Both the position numbers and the translations under genes were made by a program. From assembly GCA_027325115.1 (NCBI GenBank), contig DAHWFG010000129.1:1-22527 (forward strand): a stretch of DNA of 22,527 nt, read 5' to 3'. Numbering within the stretch: the stretch's first letter is position 1; each line of letters begins with the position of its first letter. Under the pieces are notes generated by a model. That model saw nothing but the letters and a program-made list of their open reading frames with translations. It was not told the DNA's origin and ran no database searches. Shown piece after piece: positions 7,633 through 15,975 of the stretch. This DNA comes from JAKBCQ01 sp021807585 (lineage in GTDB: Bacteria > Planctomycetota > Planctomycetia > Isosphaerales > Isosphaeraceae).

Positions 7633-10600
7633 TCAAAGCGTGCGGCGCACCTTTTCGATACGGTAAGCCTCGATCGTGTCGCCAACCTTGAGATCGTCGA
7701 AATTGACGATCTTGATGCCGCACTCGAACCCCTCGCGAACCTCGCGGGCGTCGTCCTTGAACCGTTTGAGCGCCTCGATCGAACTCTTGTAAATCTCGCG
7801 TCCCTCGCGAATGATGCGAGCCCCGGCGCCGCGCTCGATCGTTCCCGAAGCCACGATACAACCCGCGACCGCGCCCACTTTGGATATTTTGAACACCTGC
7901 CGCACCGTCGCGCGACCCAGGTGAACCTCCTTGATCTCGGGCACCAGCATCCCCTCGATCGCCTGCTTGATCTCGCTCGTCACCTGATAAATGATATCAT
8001 ATCGACGAATATCGATCGACTTTTCGTCGGCGAGCGACGAGGCGCGATCCTCGGGCGCCGAACGGAAGCCGATGATGATCGCCTGCGAAGCGTCCGCGAG
8101 CAGGACGTCGCTCTCGGTGATTCCCCCCACCCCCTTGTGGAGGATCCGGATCGGAACCTCGGGATTCTCGAGCTTCTCCAGCTCTTTGATAATCGCCTCG
8201 AGCGATCCCTGAACGTCGGCTTTGAGAATAATGTTCAAGCTCTTGATCTTCTGTTCGGTCATCTTTGTGAACAGATTTTCAAGAGTGACCGCCTGACGTT
8301 CGCCGAGGTTGACTCCCCGGGTTCGGCCGCGCCTCGCCTCGGCGATTTCGCGGGCCCGCGCGATGTCGGGAACGACGGCGAATTTCTCGCCCGCGGACGG
8401 AACTTCGTCGAGACCGGAGATTTCGACGGGGGTCGACGGCCCCGCCTCGACGATCGTTTCCCCCTGATCGTCGAAGAGTGCGCGAACGCGACCGTAACCG
8501 TCGCCGCACACGAGCACGTCTCCCACCTTGAGAGTCCCGTCTTGAACAAGGACCGTCGCGAGCACGCCGCGCCCTTCCGAAAGCGAAGCCTCCAAACACG
8601 TTCCGCTCGCGGTCCGCGATGGATCGGCTTTGAGCTCACGGAGATCGGCGATAATTCCCAGCGTCTCGAGCAACTCGGGAATTCCCAGACCCGTGAGCGC
8701 CGATGTCTTGACGACTTCGGTCTCGCCTCCGTACTCCTGGGGAACCAGATCCTGCTGCGAAAGCTCGCCGTAAATTTTGTTGAGATTGACGCCGGGAAGA
8801 TCGATTTTATTGAGCGCCACGACGATTGGAACGCCCGCCGCCTTGGCGTGCGCGATCGCCTCGACCGTTTGCGGCATCACGCCGTCGTCGGCCGCGACAA
8901 CCAGCACGACGATATCGGTCACATTGGCGCCGCGGGCTCGCATCGCGGTGAACGCCTCGTGGCCGGGTGTGTCGACGAACGTGATCTTCTTCCCTTGATA
9001 CTCGACCTGATACGCGCCGATGTGCTGAGTGATCCCGCCGCTTTCGCTCTTCGCGACGTTCGATTGGCGAATCCGATCGAGCAACGACGTTTTGCCGTGA
9101 TCGACGTGACCGAGAATCGTCACGACCGGAGGCCGCGCGATCAAGTTCGCCGGTTCGTCCCCCCGCGCCGCCAGGCGATCCAACATGTCGTCCTCGGCGG
9201 TTCGCGGCCGCGCGATGTTCACCTCAATGCCGAACTCCATCGACAGCATGCTCGCCGTATCATCGTCGATATTCGCGTTGATATTAACAAGTTGGCCAAA
9301 GTTCATCAGTTTCGAGATGATCTGGCCGGCGGGAACGCCGATCGCCATCGAAAGCGACCGAACCGTGATCGGCGGTTCGAGCGAGATGTCGCTCTTGCGA
9401 ACCGGGACGACCGCCGAACGCGAATGTTTTTTGGGAGCGCCGCGGCGGTGATGGCCCCGGACGCGACCCGCTTCCTCATCTTCATTCAATAGCGCCGCGG
9501 CGGGAAGCGGCGATGTGACACGGCGTTCGAGCGCGCGTTCGTTCCGCTTGGCGCGGCGACCGGCTCGATCTCCCGGCGACCCCAGCCGACCGTGCGGATG
9601 AGCTTTCTTGTCGTCCTCCTCATCGGTCATGACAGTAGGGGCGGGAGCGGGCGTGGGCGCCGCCGCGGCTGCGTCCCCCGGGCGACGCGGCGGCTGGCCC
9701 GTGGAGTCGGGACGCTGCTGAGCGGGAATCGGTCCGCGCCCCGTCGGGGCTTGACGACCAGGCGCTCCGCCACGCCCCCCGCCCCCCGCTTGCGTCACGC
9801 CCGGAGTCACCGCGCCGAATTGACCCGTTTGAATCAACTCGCGTAATTGCGCGGGAGTGAATTTGGTTTCAGGACGTTGCGTTTTCGGTTCGTTGGCGGG
9901 TCTCGGCTTATTCACATCGCCGCGGCGCGGCGGCGGTGAGGCGACTTGAGGAGCGATCGGCGGCAACGGGCGACGCCCCCCCCCCGATCCTGAACCGGTC
10001 GATTCCCTTCGATTCGAATCGTTCGACGACGCGCCGCCGGATCCGCCCCCACCCCCCGTCGGACCCGAGGTCGAGGGACGTTGCGGAGGAGCCGCGGTCG
10101 ACGAAGCTTGCGAAGTCGGCGCCATCCCGCGCGTACCGCTCGGAGAAATATAATCGCTTCGCTTGAGCGGAGCGGACGACGACGAGCCCGGACGAAGGTG
10201 CGGTTGTTGCCTGCCCGAATCGCTTCCCATCCGCGACGACAAACCCCCTCCTGATCCGCCCCCCGTTCCCGTGCGGTGCGTGTGCCCCGCAAGAGGTCCC
10301 ACCCCGCCTCTCGCTTGCTGCGCTTGCGATTGCGGAGCGGAAGAGGTCGATCGAGCCGCCGAATTCGCGTCTTCCTCGATCGGATGCGGCAGTTGCACTG
10401 GCGGAGTAACCGCGGCGAACGTCGTTTTCGGTGGATGAGGTACATCAACCTGAGGAGCGTGCGGGCGTTGCACCGCCTGCGCAGCCGCCGCGGGACGGTT
10501 CGGCTGGGGTTGACCCGTCGTGGCGCCGCCGCCGTGTGCGGGCTGAGGCGCGGGTTTCACCGCGACGTTCGCCGCATGAGCGTTCGCGGCGGGCTTGGTG

Positions 10601-11001
10601 GACCCGTCAGGATGCAATTCAACCGCCGCGGAAGGCCGGTGTTGACTCGGGGCGACGGGGGCTCGCCCCGACGACGGGGCGTCAGCCGCGGTCGAGGGGG
10701 ATACGGGCGTGCTGATCGTCGATTCGGCCGCATGTGATCCTGGCGGTCGAGTCGCGGTGGCTGTCGGGCTGATGGCGGGCTTCTCCGTGGAACGAGACGG
10801 GGGCGGTCCTACCGAGCCGTGCGACGCGGCTTCCTCGGCCATGGGACCGCGGATCAATTCCTTGATCCGCGCGACCATTGACTCGTCGAGACTCGCCAAA
10901 GGGTTGGATTTGACTTCCAATCCCCCTCTTTGAATTCGGTCGAGAAGGTCGTTCGTCTTCAGTCCGAGCTCTTTCGCCAACTCGTGGACACGCGTGGTCA
11001 A
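7633..11001 (-). CDS. infB: Translation initiation factor IF-2
   Basis: IF-2 is the GTPase that brings initiator fMet-tRNA to the 30S subunit and promotes subunit joining. The protein is about 1,122 residues, longer than the 890 of E. coli. An IF2_N domain (RVHELAKELGLKTNDLLDRI) is followed by a Pro/Ala/Gly/Ser-rich linker of several hundred residues and a second IF2_N-like domain (ITVRSLSMAIGVPAGQIISK). The G domain follows with GHVDHGKT (633-640 counting from 11007), DTPGH, NKID and SAL, then the beta-barrel and C-terminal tRNA-binding domains up to KVRRTL. I chose the TTG at 11001 because GGAGGAG (11008-11014) is six bases before it; the in-frame TTG at 11005-11007 touches that site. It lies between nusA and rbfA, the standard order. 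Confidence 0.96.
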   Translation of the reverse strand: MTTRVHELAKELGLKTNDLLDRIQRGGLEVKSNPLASLDESMVARIKELIRGPMAEEAASHGSVGPPPSRSTEKPAISPTATATRPPGSHAAESTISTPVSPSTAADAPSSGRAPVAPSQHRPSAAVELHPDGSTKPAANAHAANVAVKPAPQPAHGGGATTGQPQPNRPAAAAQAVQRPHAPQVDVPHPPKTTFAAVTPPVQLPHPIEEDANSAARSTSSAPQSQAQQARGGVGPLAGHTHRTGTGGGSGGGLSSRMGSDSGRQQPHLRPGSSSSAPLKRSDYISPSGTRGMAPTSQASSTAAPPQRPSTSGPTGGGGGSGGASSNDSNRRESTGSGSGGGRRPLPPIAPQVASPPPRRGDVNKPRPANEPKTQRPETKFTPAQLRELIQTGQFGAVTPGVTQAGGGGRGGAPGRQAPTGRGPIPAQQRPDSTGQPPRRPGDAAAAAPTPAPAPTVMTDEEDDKKAHPHGRLGSPGDRAGRRAKRNERALERRVTSPLPAAALLNEDEEAGRVRGHHRRGAPKKHSRSAVVPVRKSDISLEPPITVRSLSMAIGVPAGQIISKLMNFGQLVNINANIDDDTASMLSMEFGIEVNIARPRTAEDDMLDRLAARGDEPANLIARPPVVTILGHVDHGKTSLLDRIRQSNVAKSESGGITQHIGAYQVEYQGKKITFVDTPGHEAFTAMRARGANVTDIVVLVVAADDGVMPQTVEAIAHAKAAGVPIVVALNKIDLPGVNLNKIYGELSQQDLVPQEYGGETEVVKTSALTGLGIPELLETLGIIADLRELKADPSRTASGTCLEASLSEGRGVLATVLVQDGTLKVGDVLVCGDGYGRVRALFDDQGETIVEAGPSTPVEISGLDEVPSAGEKFAVVPDIARAREIAEARRGRTRGVNLGERQAVTLENLFTKMTEQKIKSLNIILKADVQGSLEAIIKELEKLENPEVPIRILHKGVGGITESDVLLADASQAIIIGFRSAPEDRASSLADEKSIDIRRYDIIYQVTSEIKQAIEGMLVPEIKEVHLGRATVRQVFKISKVGAVAGCIVASGTIERGAGARIIREGREIYKSSIEALKRFKDDAREVREGFECGIKIVNFDDLKVGDTIEAYRIEKVRRTL

Positions 11002-11007
11002 CGGCAA

Positions 11008-11014
11008 CTCCTCC
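11008..11014 (-). promoter_or_regulatory. Ribosome binding site deciding the infB start
   Basis: GGAGGAG on the minus strand is the strongest Shine-Dalgarno match near infB. It leaves six bases to the TTG at 11001 and none to the TTG at 11007, so the inner TTG is the likely start, giving a protein that begins MTTRVHELAKELG. Confidence 0.6.
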
Positions 11015-11061
11015 GGGTCTTGACCGAACGCCGCGACACGCGACGATTTCGGCTATGAATG

Positions 11062-11091
11062 ATTGTGGTCGGATGACGCCAAATGTGCCAA
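11062..11091 (-). promoter_or_regulatory. Candidate internal promoter for infB
   Basis: On the minus strand TTGGCA (11086-11091) and CACAAT (11062-11067) are 18 bp apart, five and four matches to the sigma-70 hexamers. It lies in the 230-base gap between nusA and infB and would give a leader of about 55 nt. That gap holds no convincing gene; in particular there is no YlxR-like frame. Confidence 0.4.
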
Positions 11092-11231
11092 GTCCAGTTT
11101 CACATCGCGGCGACCGAAACGACCCCCCCGGAAATCCTTCCACCTGGATCGTTAAGGAGACCGACTCGCGCTCGCGACTCGACCGGCGGCCGTCGCTCGC
11201 CCCGGTAGGGGAATCATATGGTGCTCATGTC

Positions 11232-12806
11232 TTAATCTTGCGCCTCGGTATCGGGGTGGTGGGGGTGGTTTTCGCGGCCGACCGGACGATTGTCTTCCTC
11301 GTGCGATCGCGCTTCGATTTCTTGCGGCGTCGACCCGGTTTCGACGGCCTCGGTCACGATCCGCAATGTTTCCGACTGATCGTCGTCGCTCGGCGGCGAA
11401 GTGACTTCATGATCGATCACGCGATGCTCGGACGCGAGCGTGAGATCGCGCGCTTCGTCGGGTTCGCTCGACCCGTCGACAATCTCGTCAAGTTCCCTCG
11501 TCGCCTCGCCGTCGGAATCGCCTTCGTGATCGTCGGCCGCTCCGTTGTCGCTCGCTTCGACTTCGCCGTGACCGACCTCCTCGGGCTCGGAACCCTCGTC
11601 GATCGCTTCCTCGTCGATCGGATCGGTCGATCGCGATCCTTTACGACGCGGCGCCTCTTCTTCCTGCTGCTCGGCCAAGACCTCGGCACGCGCGACGATC
11701 TCAACCGCTTGCTCCTCGGTCATCTCCTCAATCGTATTGACCAGATCGGCGATCTCCATCACCGAAAGATCATCATAACTGAGGATCCCCTGTTCAACCA
11801 GCTTCTCGGCAAGTTCGGTCTCAACCCCGTCGATCGCGGTGAACAAACCGACCGCTTTCTCGATCATCTCGTCGAGCTCCTCCGACGTCATGATCTCGAT
11901 ATCCCAGCCCACAAGCTTCGAAGCCAACCGCACGTTCTGACCGCGCCGGCCGATCGCCAACGAAAGCTGATCCTCACGCACCAGCACGATCGCCCTTCCC
12001 AATAAATGGCAAAGCATTACTTCATCAATCTCGGCGGGTCGAAGCGCGTTCGGAATCAACACCTGCAACGATTCGTTCCAACGAACGATGTCGATCCTTT
12101 CACCGCCGAGTTCGTCGATGATGTTCTTGATGCGGATCCCCCGCACGCCGACACACGCGCCGACGGCGTCGACTTTCGAATCCATCGAACTGACCGCGAC
12201 CTTGCAGCGATACCCCGCCTCACGCGAAAGCGCGCGGATCGCGATCGTCTGATCGGCGACCTCGGGAATTTCCAGCTCGAACAACCGTCTGACAAAATCG
12301 GGATGCGTCCGGCTGAGAATGATTTTGACCCGCTGACCCACCTTGCGGACATCGAGAATGATCGCCCGCACTCGTTCGCCGGGGTGATGGCTTTCGCCCG
12401 GTATTTGCTCGCCGCGCGGCAGCAGACCGTCGGTCTTGCCCAGATTGACCGTCACCGCTCCGCCTTCGAAACGTTGCACCGTCCCCGTGACGAGATCCCC
12501 CCGCTGCTCTTCGAACTCTTCAAAAAGGCTGTCGCGCTCGGCCTCGCGAATTTTTTGAATGATCACTTGCTTGGCGGTTTGCGCCGCGATCCGACCGAGA
12601 TCGCCGGGATCGATCTTGGCGCCGTCCTTCACCGCCTGAATCTGCGCCGATTCGGCGTCGAACGTCACCGCCACATCGGCGGCCTCCGGATAATGCTTCT
12701 TAACCGCGGTCGTCAACGCCGAAAGCATCAACTCGATCAGCACATCCTTGGGGATGTTCTTCTCGCGCTGGATGTTTTCGATGATTCGTACCAGATCGAC
12801 GCTCAT
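11232..12806 (-). CDS. nusA: Transcription termination/antitermination protein NusA
   Basis: NusA binds RNA polymerase and nascent RNA and modulates pausing, termination and antitermination. The 524-residue product shows the full family order: an N-terminal polymerase-binding domain (1-100, with LMLSALTTAVKKHYPEA), an S1 domain (about 102-168, GDLVTGTVQRFEGGAVTVNLG), then two KH domains with GVRG (220-223) and GRRG (286-289, in LSLAIGRRGQNVRLASKL). A helical repeat region (about 320-380, AIDGVETELAEKLVEQGI) follows. From about 380 the protein ends in a long, strongly acidic Glu/Asp/Ser tail with no motif. It starts at ATG 12806. It heads the nusA-infB-rbfA cluster; rimP, which commonly precedes nusA, is absent. 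A strong promoter lies 282 bases upstream. Confidence 0.96.
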   Translation of the reverse strand: MSVDLVRIIENIQREKNIPKDVLIELMLSALTTAVKKHYPEAADVAVTFDAESAQIQAVKDGAKIDPGDLGRIAAQTAKQVIIQKIREAERDSLFEEFEEQRGDLVTGTVQRFEGGAVTVNLGKTDGLLPRGEQIPGESHHPGERVRAIILDVRKVGQRVKIILSRTHPDFVRRLFELEIPEVADQTIAIRALSREAGYRCKVAVSSMDSKVDAVGACVGVRGIRIKNIIDELGGERIDIVRWNESLQVLIPNALRPAEIDEVMLCHLLGRAIVLVREDQLSLAIGRRGQNVRLASKLVGWDIEIMTSEELDEMIEKAVGLFTAIDGVETELAEKLVEQGILSYDDLSVMEIADLVNTIEEMTEEQAVEIVARAEVLAEQQEEEAPRRKGSRSTDPIDEEAIDEGSEPEEVGHGEVEASDNGAADDHEGDSDGEATRELDEIVDGSSEPDEARDLTLASEHRVIDHEVTSPPSDDDQSETLRIVTEAVETGSTPQEIEARSHEEDNRPVGRENHPHHPDTEAQD

Positions 12807-12894
12807 TGCTTTGCGACTCCCGAGAGGCGTGTGTTAAGCCGAATCGGCCGTGCCGCGAACGCGTATCACCGTCCCGCTCCGATCATCCCGCGTA

Positions 12895-12917
12895 CGCTCC
12901 CTTAGTCAAGGAGAGCG
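12895..12917 (-). repeat. Hairpin in the nusA mRNA leader
   Basis: Arms 12895-12903 and 12908-12917 pair over nine positions with one bulged base and a four-base loop. It would form in the untranslated leader about 90 nt before the nusA start. No T-run follows, so it is not a simple terminator. Confidence 0.35.
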
Positions 12918-13087
12918 TCACCGCGGAAACAACCACGGGACGAAGAAACGGCGGTCGCACCGGGCGACGCTCCCCGGTAACGACCAAACTGTCCGAGTCG
13001 CAAGCCAGGCCCGAGCCCGCCGGGGAGAAGCTCGACGTCCGCGTGACGTCGAACACGCCATCTCCGTTCGCGTACAACCCCGGCTAT

Positions 13088-13116
13088 AGTTAACAAGGCG
13101 TGATCGATCGTGTCAA
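13088..13116 (-). promoter_or_regulatory. Promoter of the nusA-infB-rbfA cluster
   Basis: On the minus strand a perfect TTGACA (13111-13116) is separated by exactly 17 bp from TTAACT (13088-13093). The -10 is weak but the -35 and spacing are ideal. Transcription would start near 13,081 and give nusA a leader of about 275 nt. Confidence 0.6.
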
Positions 13117-13296
13117 CAGTTTGGAAGCCTGTTTTAAGAGGAAGGATTATCCGCCTTGCCGCCTCTCGTGATCCCGCTTGCTCGCTCCAAGCTCACGTTG
13201 CCGATCTCGGATCGCTCGACGTTAGTTCTTAGAAAATAAGATCTTAAATAAAGCGCCGAGCGTAGCCATTCGGAAGTCGGGTTGTTTGCGGAGCTT

Positions 13297-13321
13297 GTAC
13301 CGGCTTCCGCCAAGCCGGTAC
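13297..13321. repeat. Perfect 10-bp inverted repeat
   Basis: GTACCGGCTT (13297-13306) and AAGCCGGTAC (13312-13321) pair perfectly around a five-base loop. No T-run follows on either strand. It is a dispersed-repeat-like palindrome in gene-free DNA rather than an obvious terminator. Confidence 0.6.
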
Positions 13322-13553
13322 GCGGCGCCGAGCCGGCTCGAGGCGAACGAAGTTGTGTGTTCGCCGCTTGATAGAAGGCAATCCGAGCCGCGGACAAATC
13401 GCCAGCAATCGGGCCGTCGGTTCGGAAACCGATCGGGAATCGAACCGAATCGCCGCGCCGGCGACGATTGTTGCAAGCTTGTAAGGATCGACATCGTTTG
13501 TGAAAGCCGAGTTCAGGAGCGTTTTGTGCGAGGTTTTTCCACATTTTCTTGAG

Positions 13554-13681
13554 GGCGAAGCCCTTGGTTAATTCATTAACGCGAATCTCCTGATCGACAT
13601 TTGATGAGTCAACCGTATCATCCGAATCCGTAGATTCAGGCTGTAGGCCTGAGATATCTTAGCCCATGGCGAAGCCCTTGG
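13554..13681. repeat. Direct repeat of GGCGAAGCCCTTGG
   Basis: The 14-mer occurs at 13554-13567 and again at 13668-13681. Between them is a small hairpin, TCAGGC with GCCTGA, in the phrase around 13636-13652, and a similar TTCAGGC phrase recurs near 13716. The pattern resembles dispersed intergenic repeat families of planctomycetes, as I recall them. Confidence 0.5.
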
Positions 13682-13772
13682 AACACGTGTGCACTAATAA
13701 CCTCCCGTCGCCTTTCAGGCCGAAGGACTGAGTGAGAGGTCTCGATTCGCAAAAAAAGATCGACCCCCCTCG

Positions 13773-13794
13773 ATCCCCCCGCAAGCGGGGGGAT
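13773..13794. repeat. GC-rich REP-like hairpin
   Basis: ATCCCCCCGC and GCGGGGGGAT form a perfect 10-bp stem with only AA between the arms. Palindromes of the type C-run, GCAAGC, G-run are found as dispersed intergenic elements in many bacteria. It is not followed by a T-run. Confidence 0.65.
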
Positions 13795-13872
13795 GGGCGT
13801 TTTCCACGAATGCAGTGATTTAAATCCGTCTCCCTCCCCGCGTGCGAGCCCTTTTTATCCAAATCATTTTGA

Positions 13873-14031
13873 CAAACGCCTGCTCGGTCGGCGCCTCGCC
13901 CTTCCAAATCAAAAAATAATGATACAAAATTCCGGCTCGGTCGGCGCCTCGCCCTCCCAAATCAAAAAATAATGATACAAAACGCCTGCTCGGTCGGCGC
14001 CTCGCACTCCCGCATCAAAAGACAATCTTAC
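13873..14031. repeat. Three 53-bp tandem direct repeats
   Basis: Units at 13873-13925, 13926-13978 and 13979-14031 share a GC-rich half (CTCGGTCGGCGCCTCGC) and an AT-rich half (CAAATCAAAAAATAATGATAC). The first two are almost identical; the third has diverged in its AT-rich half. There are no spacers, so this is not a CRISPR array, and no frame through it is coding. Confidence 0.85.
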
Positions 14032-14359
14032 ATGAGGCCGGCGACTGCGCGATCGGATTGTAAGACGCATTCGGCGGTTTTCTCGATTTTATTGAAGGGG
14101 GATCTGGATGCGTGAAACGGCCTGTTTTTGCGGGGTTTAGCTTGCGATATTCTGTAAGCATTATCACACATTAAGATTCATGTGACGCGACCGTGTTGAT
14201 TATTGTGAGCGATCGAAGCGGGGGGCCTGAGTCGTCGGGTATCGAATCAAGGATCATGTAAGTGATTGATTCTTGACGACACGGGAGTATGGAATCGACA
14301 CATCGTAGGAGATCGATTGAGTCTCGAACGAGCACACGCACTTGGTCGCTTCGTGCTTG

Positions 14360-14365
14360 TATAAT
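14360..14365 (+). promoter_or_regulatory. TATAAT box of the rarA promoter
   Basis: A perfect TATAAT lies 45 bases before the rarA ATG. No good -35 hexamer sits at 16-18 bp. The box falls inside a possible longer reading frame beginning at TTG 14342, which argues that translation starts downstream at 14411. Confidence 0.5.
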
Positions 14366-14410
14366 CGAGGTCGATTTGACCGAACCTGGAACCTTGGCGG
14401 GCGCGATCTC

Positions 14411-15739
14411 ATGCCGAAGCACGCTCAACGCGGATTTTTCGACGATTTTGACGACGATTCGAGCGTCGAGCCGACCGAGACGGACCTCGCTCACGCTCCG
14501 CTCGCCGAGAGGATGAGGCCGCGGACGCTTGACGAATGCGTGGGCCAGGATCATCTACTCGGACCTGGAAGATTGATCGATCGCCTGTTCGAGGCGAACG
14601 AAAAACTTCCGTCGCTGATCCTTTGGGGAGGGCCCGGGACGGGCAAGACGACGATCGCGCGGCTGCTCGCGAAACGATCGCAAGCGACGACGCGTTTCAC
14701 GGCGCTCTCGGCGGTCTTATCCGGGGTGAAAGAGCTGCGCGAGGCGATCGCCGAGGCGAAAAAACAAACCGCTCGGGGACGGAGAACGATCCTCTTCATC
14801 GACGAAATCCATCGATTCAACAAGGCGCAGCAAGACGCGCTTTTGCCCGCGGTCGAAGACGGCACGGTGATCCTGATCGGCGCGACGACCGAGAATCCGT
14901 CGTTCGAGATCAACGCGGCGCTCCTTTCGAGATGTCGAATACTTGTGCTCAATCCTTTAACCGATAAAGTTATTGAGATATTGATTCGGCGCGCTCTCGC
15001 CGATCCCGACCGCGGGGTCGAGGCGCTCCGGCCGATCATCGCCGACGAGCACGTCGTCGCACTCGCCAAGGCGGCGGGAGGGGACGCGCGGGTTGCGCTC
15101 TCGGCGCTTGAGACCGCGGTTCCCGCGACCAAACCCGACGATCAAGGTGATCGCCGGATCGCGTGGGAGACGATCGTCGAGGCGCTAGGCCATGCGCGGT
15201 ACGCTTACGATCGCCAGGGAGAAGATCATTATAATCTTATATCGGCGCTGATCAAATCGATTCGAAATTCGAATGTCGACGCGGGATTATATTGGCTCGC
15301 GAGGCTTGTCGAGGGGGGCGCCGATCCGATTTTCATCGCGCGTCGGCTTTGTATTTTGGCGTCCGAGGATATCGGTATGGCGGATCCCGCGGCGATGCTT
15401 CAGGCCGAGGCCGCGGCGCGGATCGTCGATTTGATCGGCTTGCCCGAGGCGATTTACCCGCTGTCGCAGGCGACGATTTACCTGGCTCTCGCCCCCAAAT
15501 CGGCGGCGGTGAAAAAAGCGTACTTCGCCGCGGCGCACGACGCGGCCGAAACCGCACGCGAATCCGTTCCGCTTCACCTGCGCAACGCCGTCACGCCGCT
15601 TTTGAAGAGCGTCGGCTACGCGCACGGTTATCGCTACGTCCACGACGACCCCGCCGCGGCGGTCGAAATGGAGTGCCTGCCGAGCAAAATTCAAGATCAT
15701 AGATATTATCAAAAAGAAATTCAAAAACAGGACGATTGA
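14411..15739 (+). CDS. rarA: Replication-associated recombination protein A (AAA+ ATPase)
   Basis: RarA (MgsA) is the bacterial relative of eukaryotic WRNIP1/Mgs1. It is a tetrameric AAA+ ATPase, related to clamp loaders, that acts at stalled replication forks. The 442-residue product has the linker LAERMRPRTLDECVGQDHLL (31-50), Walker A GGPGTGKT (73-80), Walker B ILFIDE followed by the family-specific IHRFNKAQQDALLPAVEDG, sensor 1 GATTENPSFEIN (157-168), and the Arg finger in LLSRCRI. The C-terminal half carries the RarA-typical HYNLISALIKSIRNSNVDAGLYWLARL and EDIGMADP segments. The first 30 residues are acidic and variable. I chose ATG 14411 over TTG 14342 because a TATAAT box lies between them. 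It stands alone, divergent from nusA, with no obvious replication partner nearby. Confidence 0.95.
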   Translation: MPKHAQRGFFDDFDDDSSVEPTETDLAHAPLAERMRPRTLDECVGQDHLLGPGRLIDRLFEANEKLPSLILWGGPGTGKTTIARLLAKRSQATTRFTALSAVLSGVKELREAIAEAKKQTARGRRTILFIDEIHRFNKAQQDALLPAVEDGTVILIGATTENPSFEINAALLSRCRILVLNPLTDKVIEILIRRALADPDRGVEALRPIIADEHVVALAKAAGGDARVALSALETAVPATKPDDQGDRRIAWETIVEALGHARYAYDRQGEDHYNLISALIKSIRNSNVDAGLYWLARLVEGGADPIFIARRLCILASEDIGMADPAAMLQAEAAARIVDLIGLPEAIYPLSQATIYLALAPKSAAVKKAYFAAAHDAAETARESVPLHLRNAVTPLLKSVGYAHGYRYVHDDPAAAVEMECLPSKIQDHRYYQKEIQKQDD

Positions 15740-15823
15740 TCGATTCGGAGCGGCGATTCCACCCCCGTTCTCGCTCGCCGGCGATCATTCAACGGAGCAT
15801 GCGCGATTGGGTTCTCGGCCAAA

Positions 15824-15839
15824 AAAAAACACGTTTTTT
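15824..15839. repeat. Weak A/T hairpin after rarA
   Basis: AAAAAAC (15824-15830) pairs with GTTTTTT (15833-15839) across AC. It lies 85 bases after the rarA stop. Its stem has only one G-C pair, so use as a terminator is doubtful. Confidence 0.3.
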
Positions 15840-15850
15840 GAATCTTTGTC

Positions 15851-15878
15851 TTGTATGGCGGACAGGTTCGGCTATATG
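15851..15878 (+). promoter_or_regulatory. Possible promoter of the secreted beta-helix protein
   Basis: TTGTAT (15851-15856) and TATATG (15873-15878) are 16 bp apart, about 100 bases before the ATG of the next gene. Both hexamers match sigma-70 only in part. Confidence 0.3.
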
Positions 15879-15975
15879 TAGAGGATAGCGTTCGGTTCAC
15901 GAGCGTGGTATATCGCGGAATCTCGGCGGCGCGTCCGTTCGGTTCAGCCCGCATTCGATTCGGAGACGACCGATC

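Larger units (their letters stand above)
12807..14410. other. Divergent intergenic region rich in repeats
   Basis: This 1.6-kb stretch between nusA (minus) and rarA (plus) holds no gene I can support. From left to right it contains the nusA leader (to about 13,081) and promoter, a 10-bp inverted repeat at 13297-13321 with a 12-bp palindrome CGAGCCGGCTCG at 13329-13340, a 14-mer present twice, a GC-rich hairpin at 13773-13794, three 53-bp tandem repeats, and the rarA promoter box. Frames crossing it (for example 13134-13544 minus) are Arg/Ser-rich and run through the repeats, so they look non-coding. Confidence 0.65.

Noticed and set aside
7921..9492. A 523-codon open frame on the + strand
   Set aside because: It lies wholly antisense to the G-domain and following regions of infB, has Arg/Asp/His-rich shadow composition, and shows no family motif.
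11055..12905. Two long + strand frames (11055-12005 and 12006-12905)
   Set aside because: Both are mirror frames of nusA, which has clear S1 and KH motifs on the minus strand.
12883..13077. A 64-codon minus-strand frame that could be a leader peptide of nusA
   Set aside because: It begins at a TTG only a few bases after the expected transcript start, with no ribosome site, and its sequence has no recognisable features.
13134..13544. A 136-codon minus-strand frame upstream of nusA
   Set aside because: It runs through palindromes, has no ribosome site or family motif, and its composition resembles translated intergenic repeat.
13873..14031. Possible CRISPR array
   Set aside because: The units are directly adjacent with no unique spacers, only three copies, and no cas genes are present.
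14155..14175. Possible DnaA box (TTATCACAC) near the tandem repeats
   Set aside because: It differs from TTATCCACA by an internal change and stands alone; no cluster or dnaA gene supports an origin.
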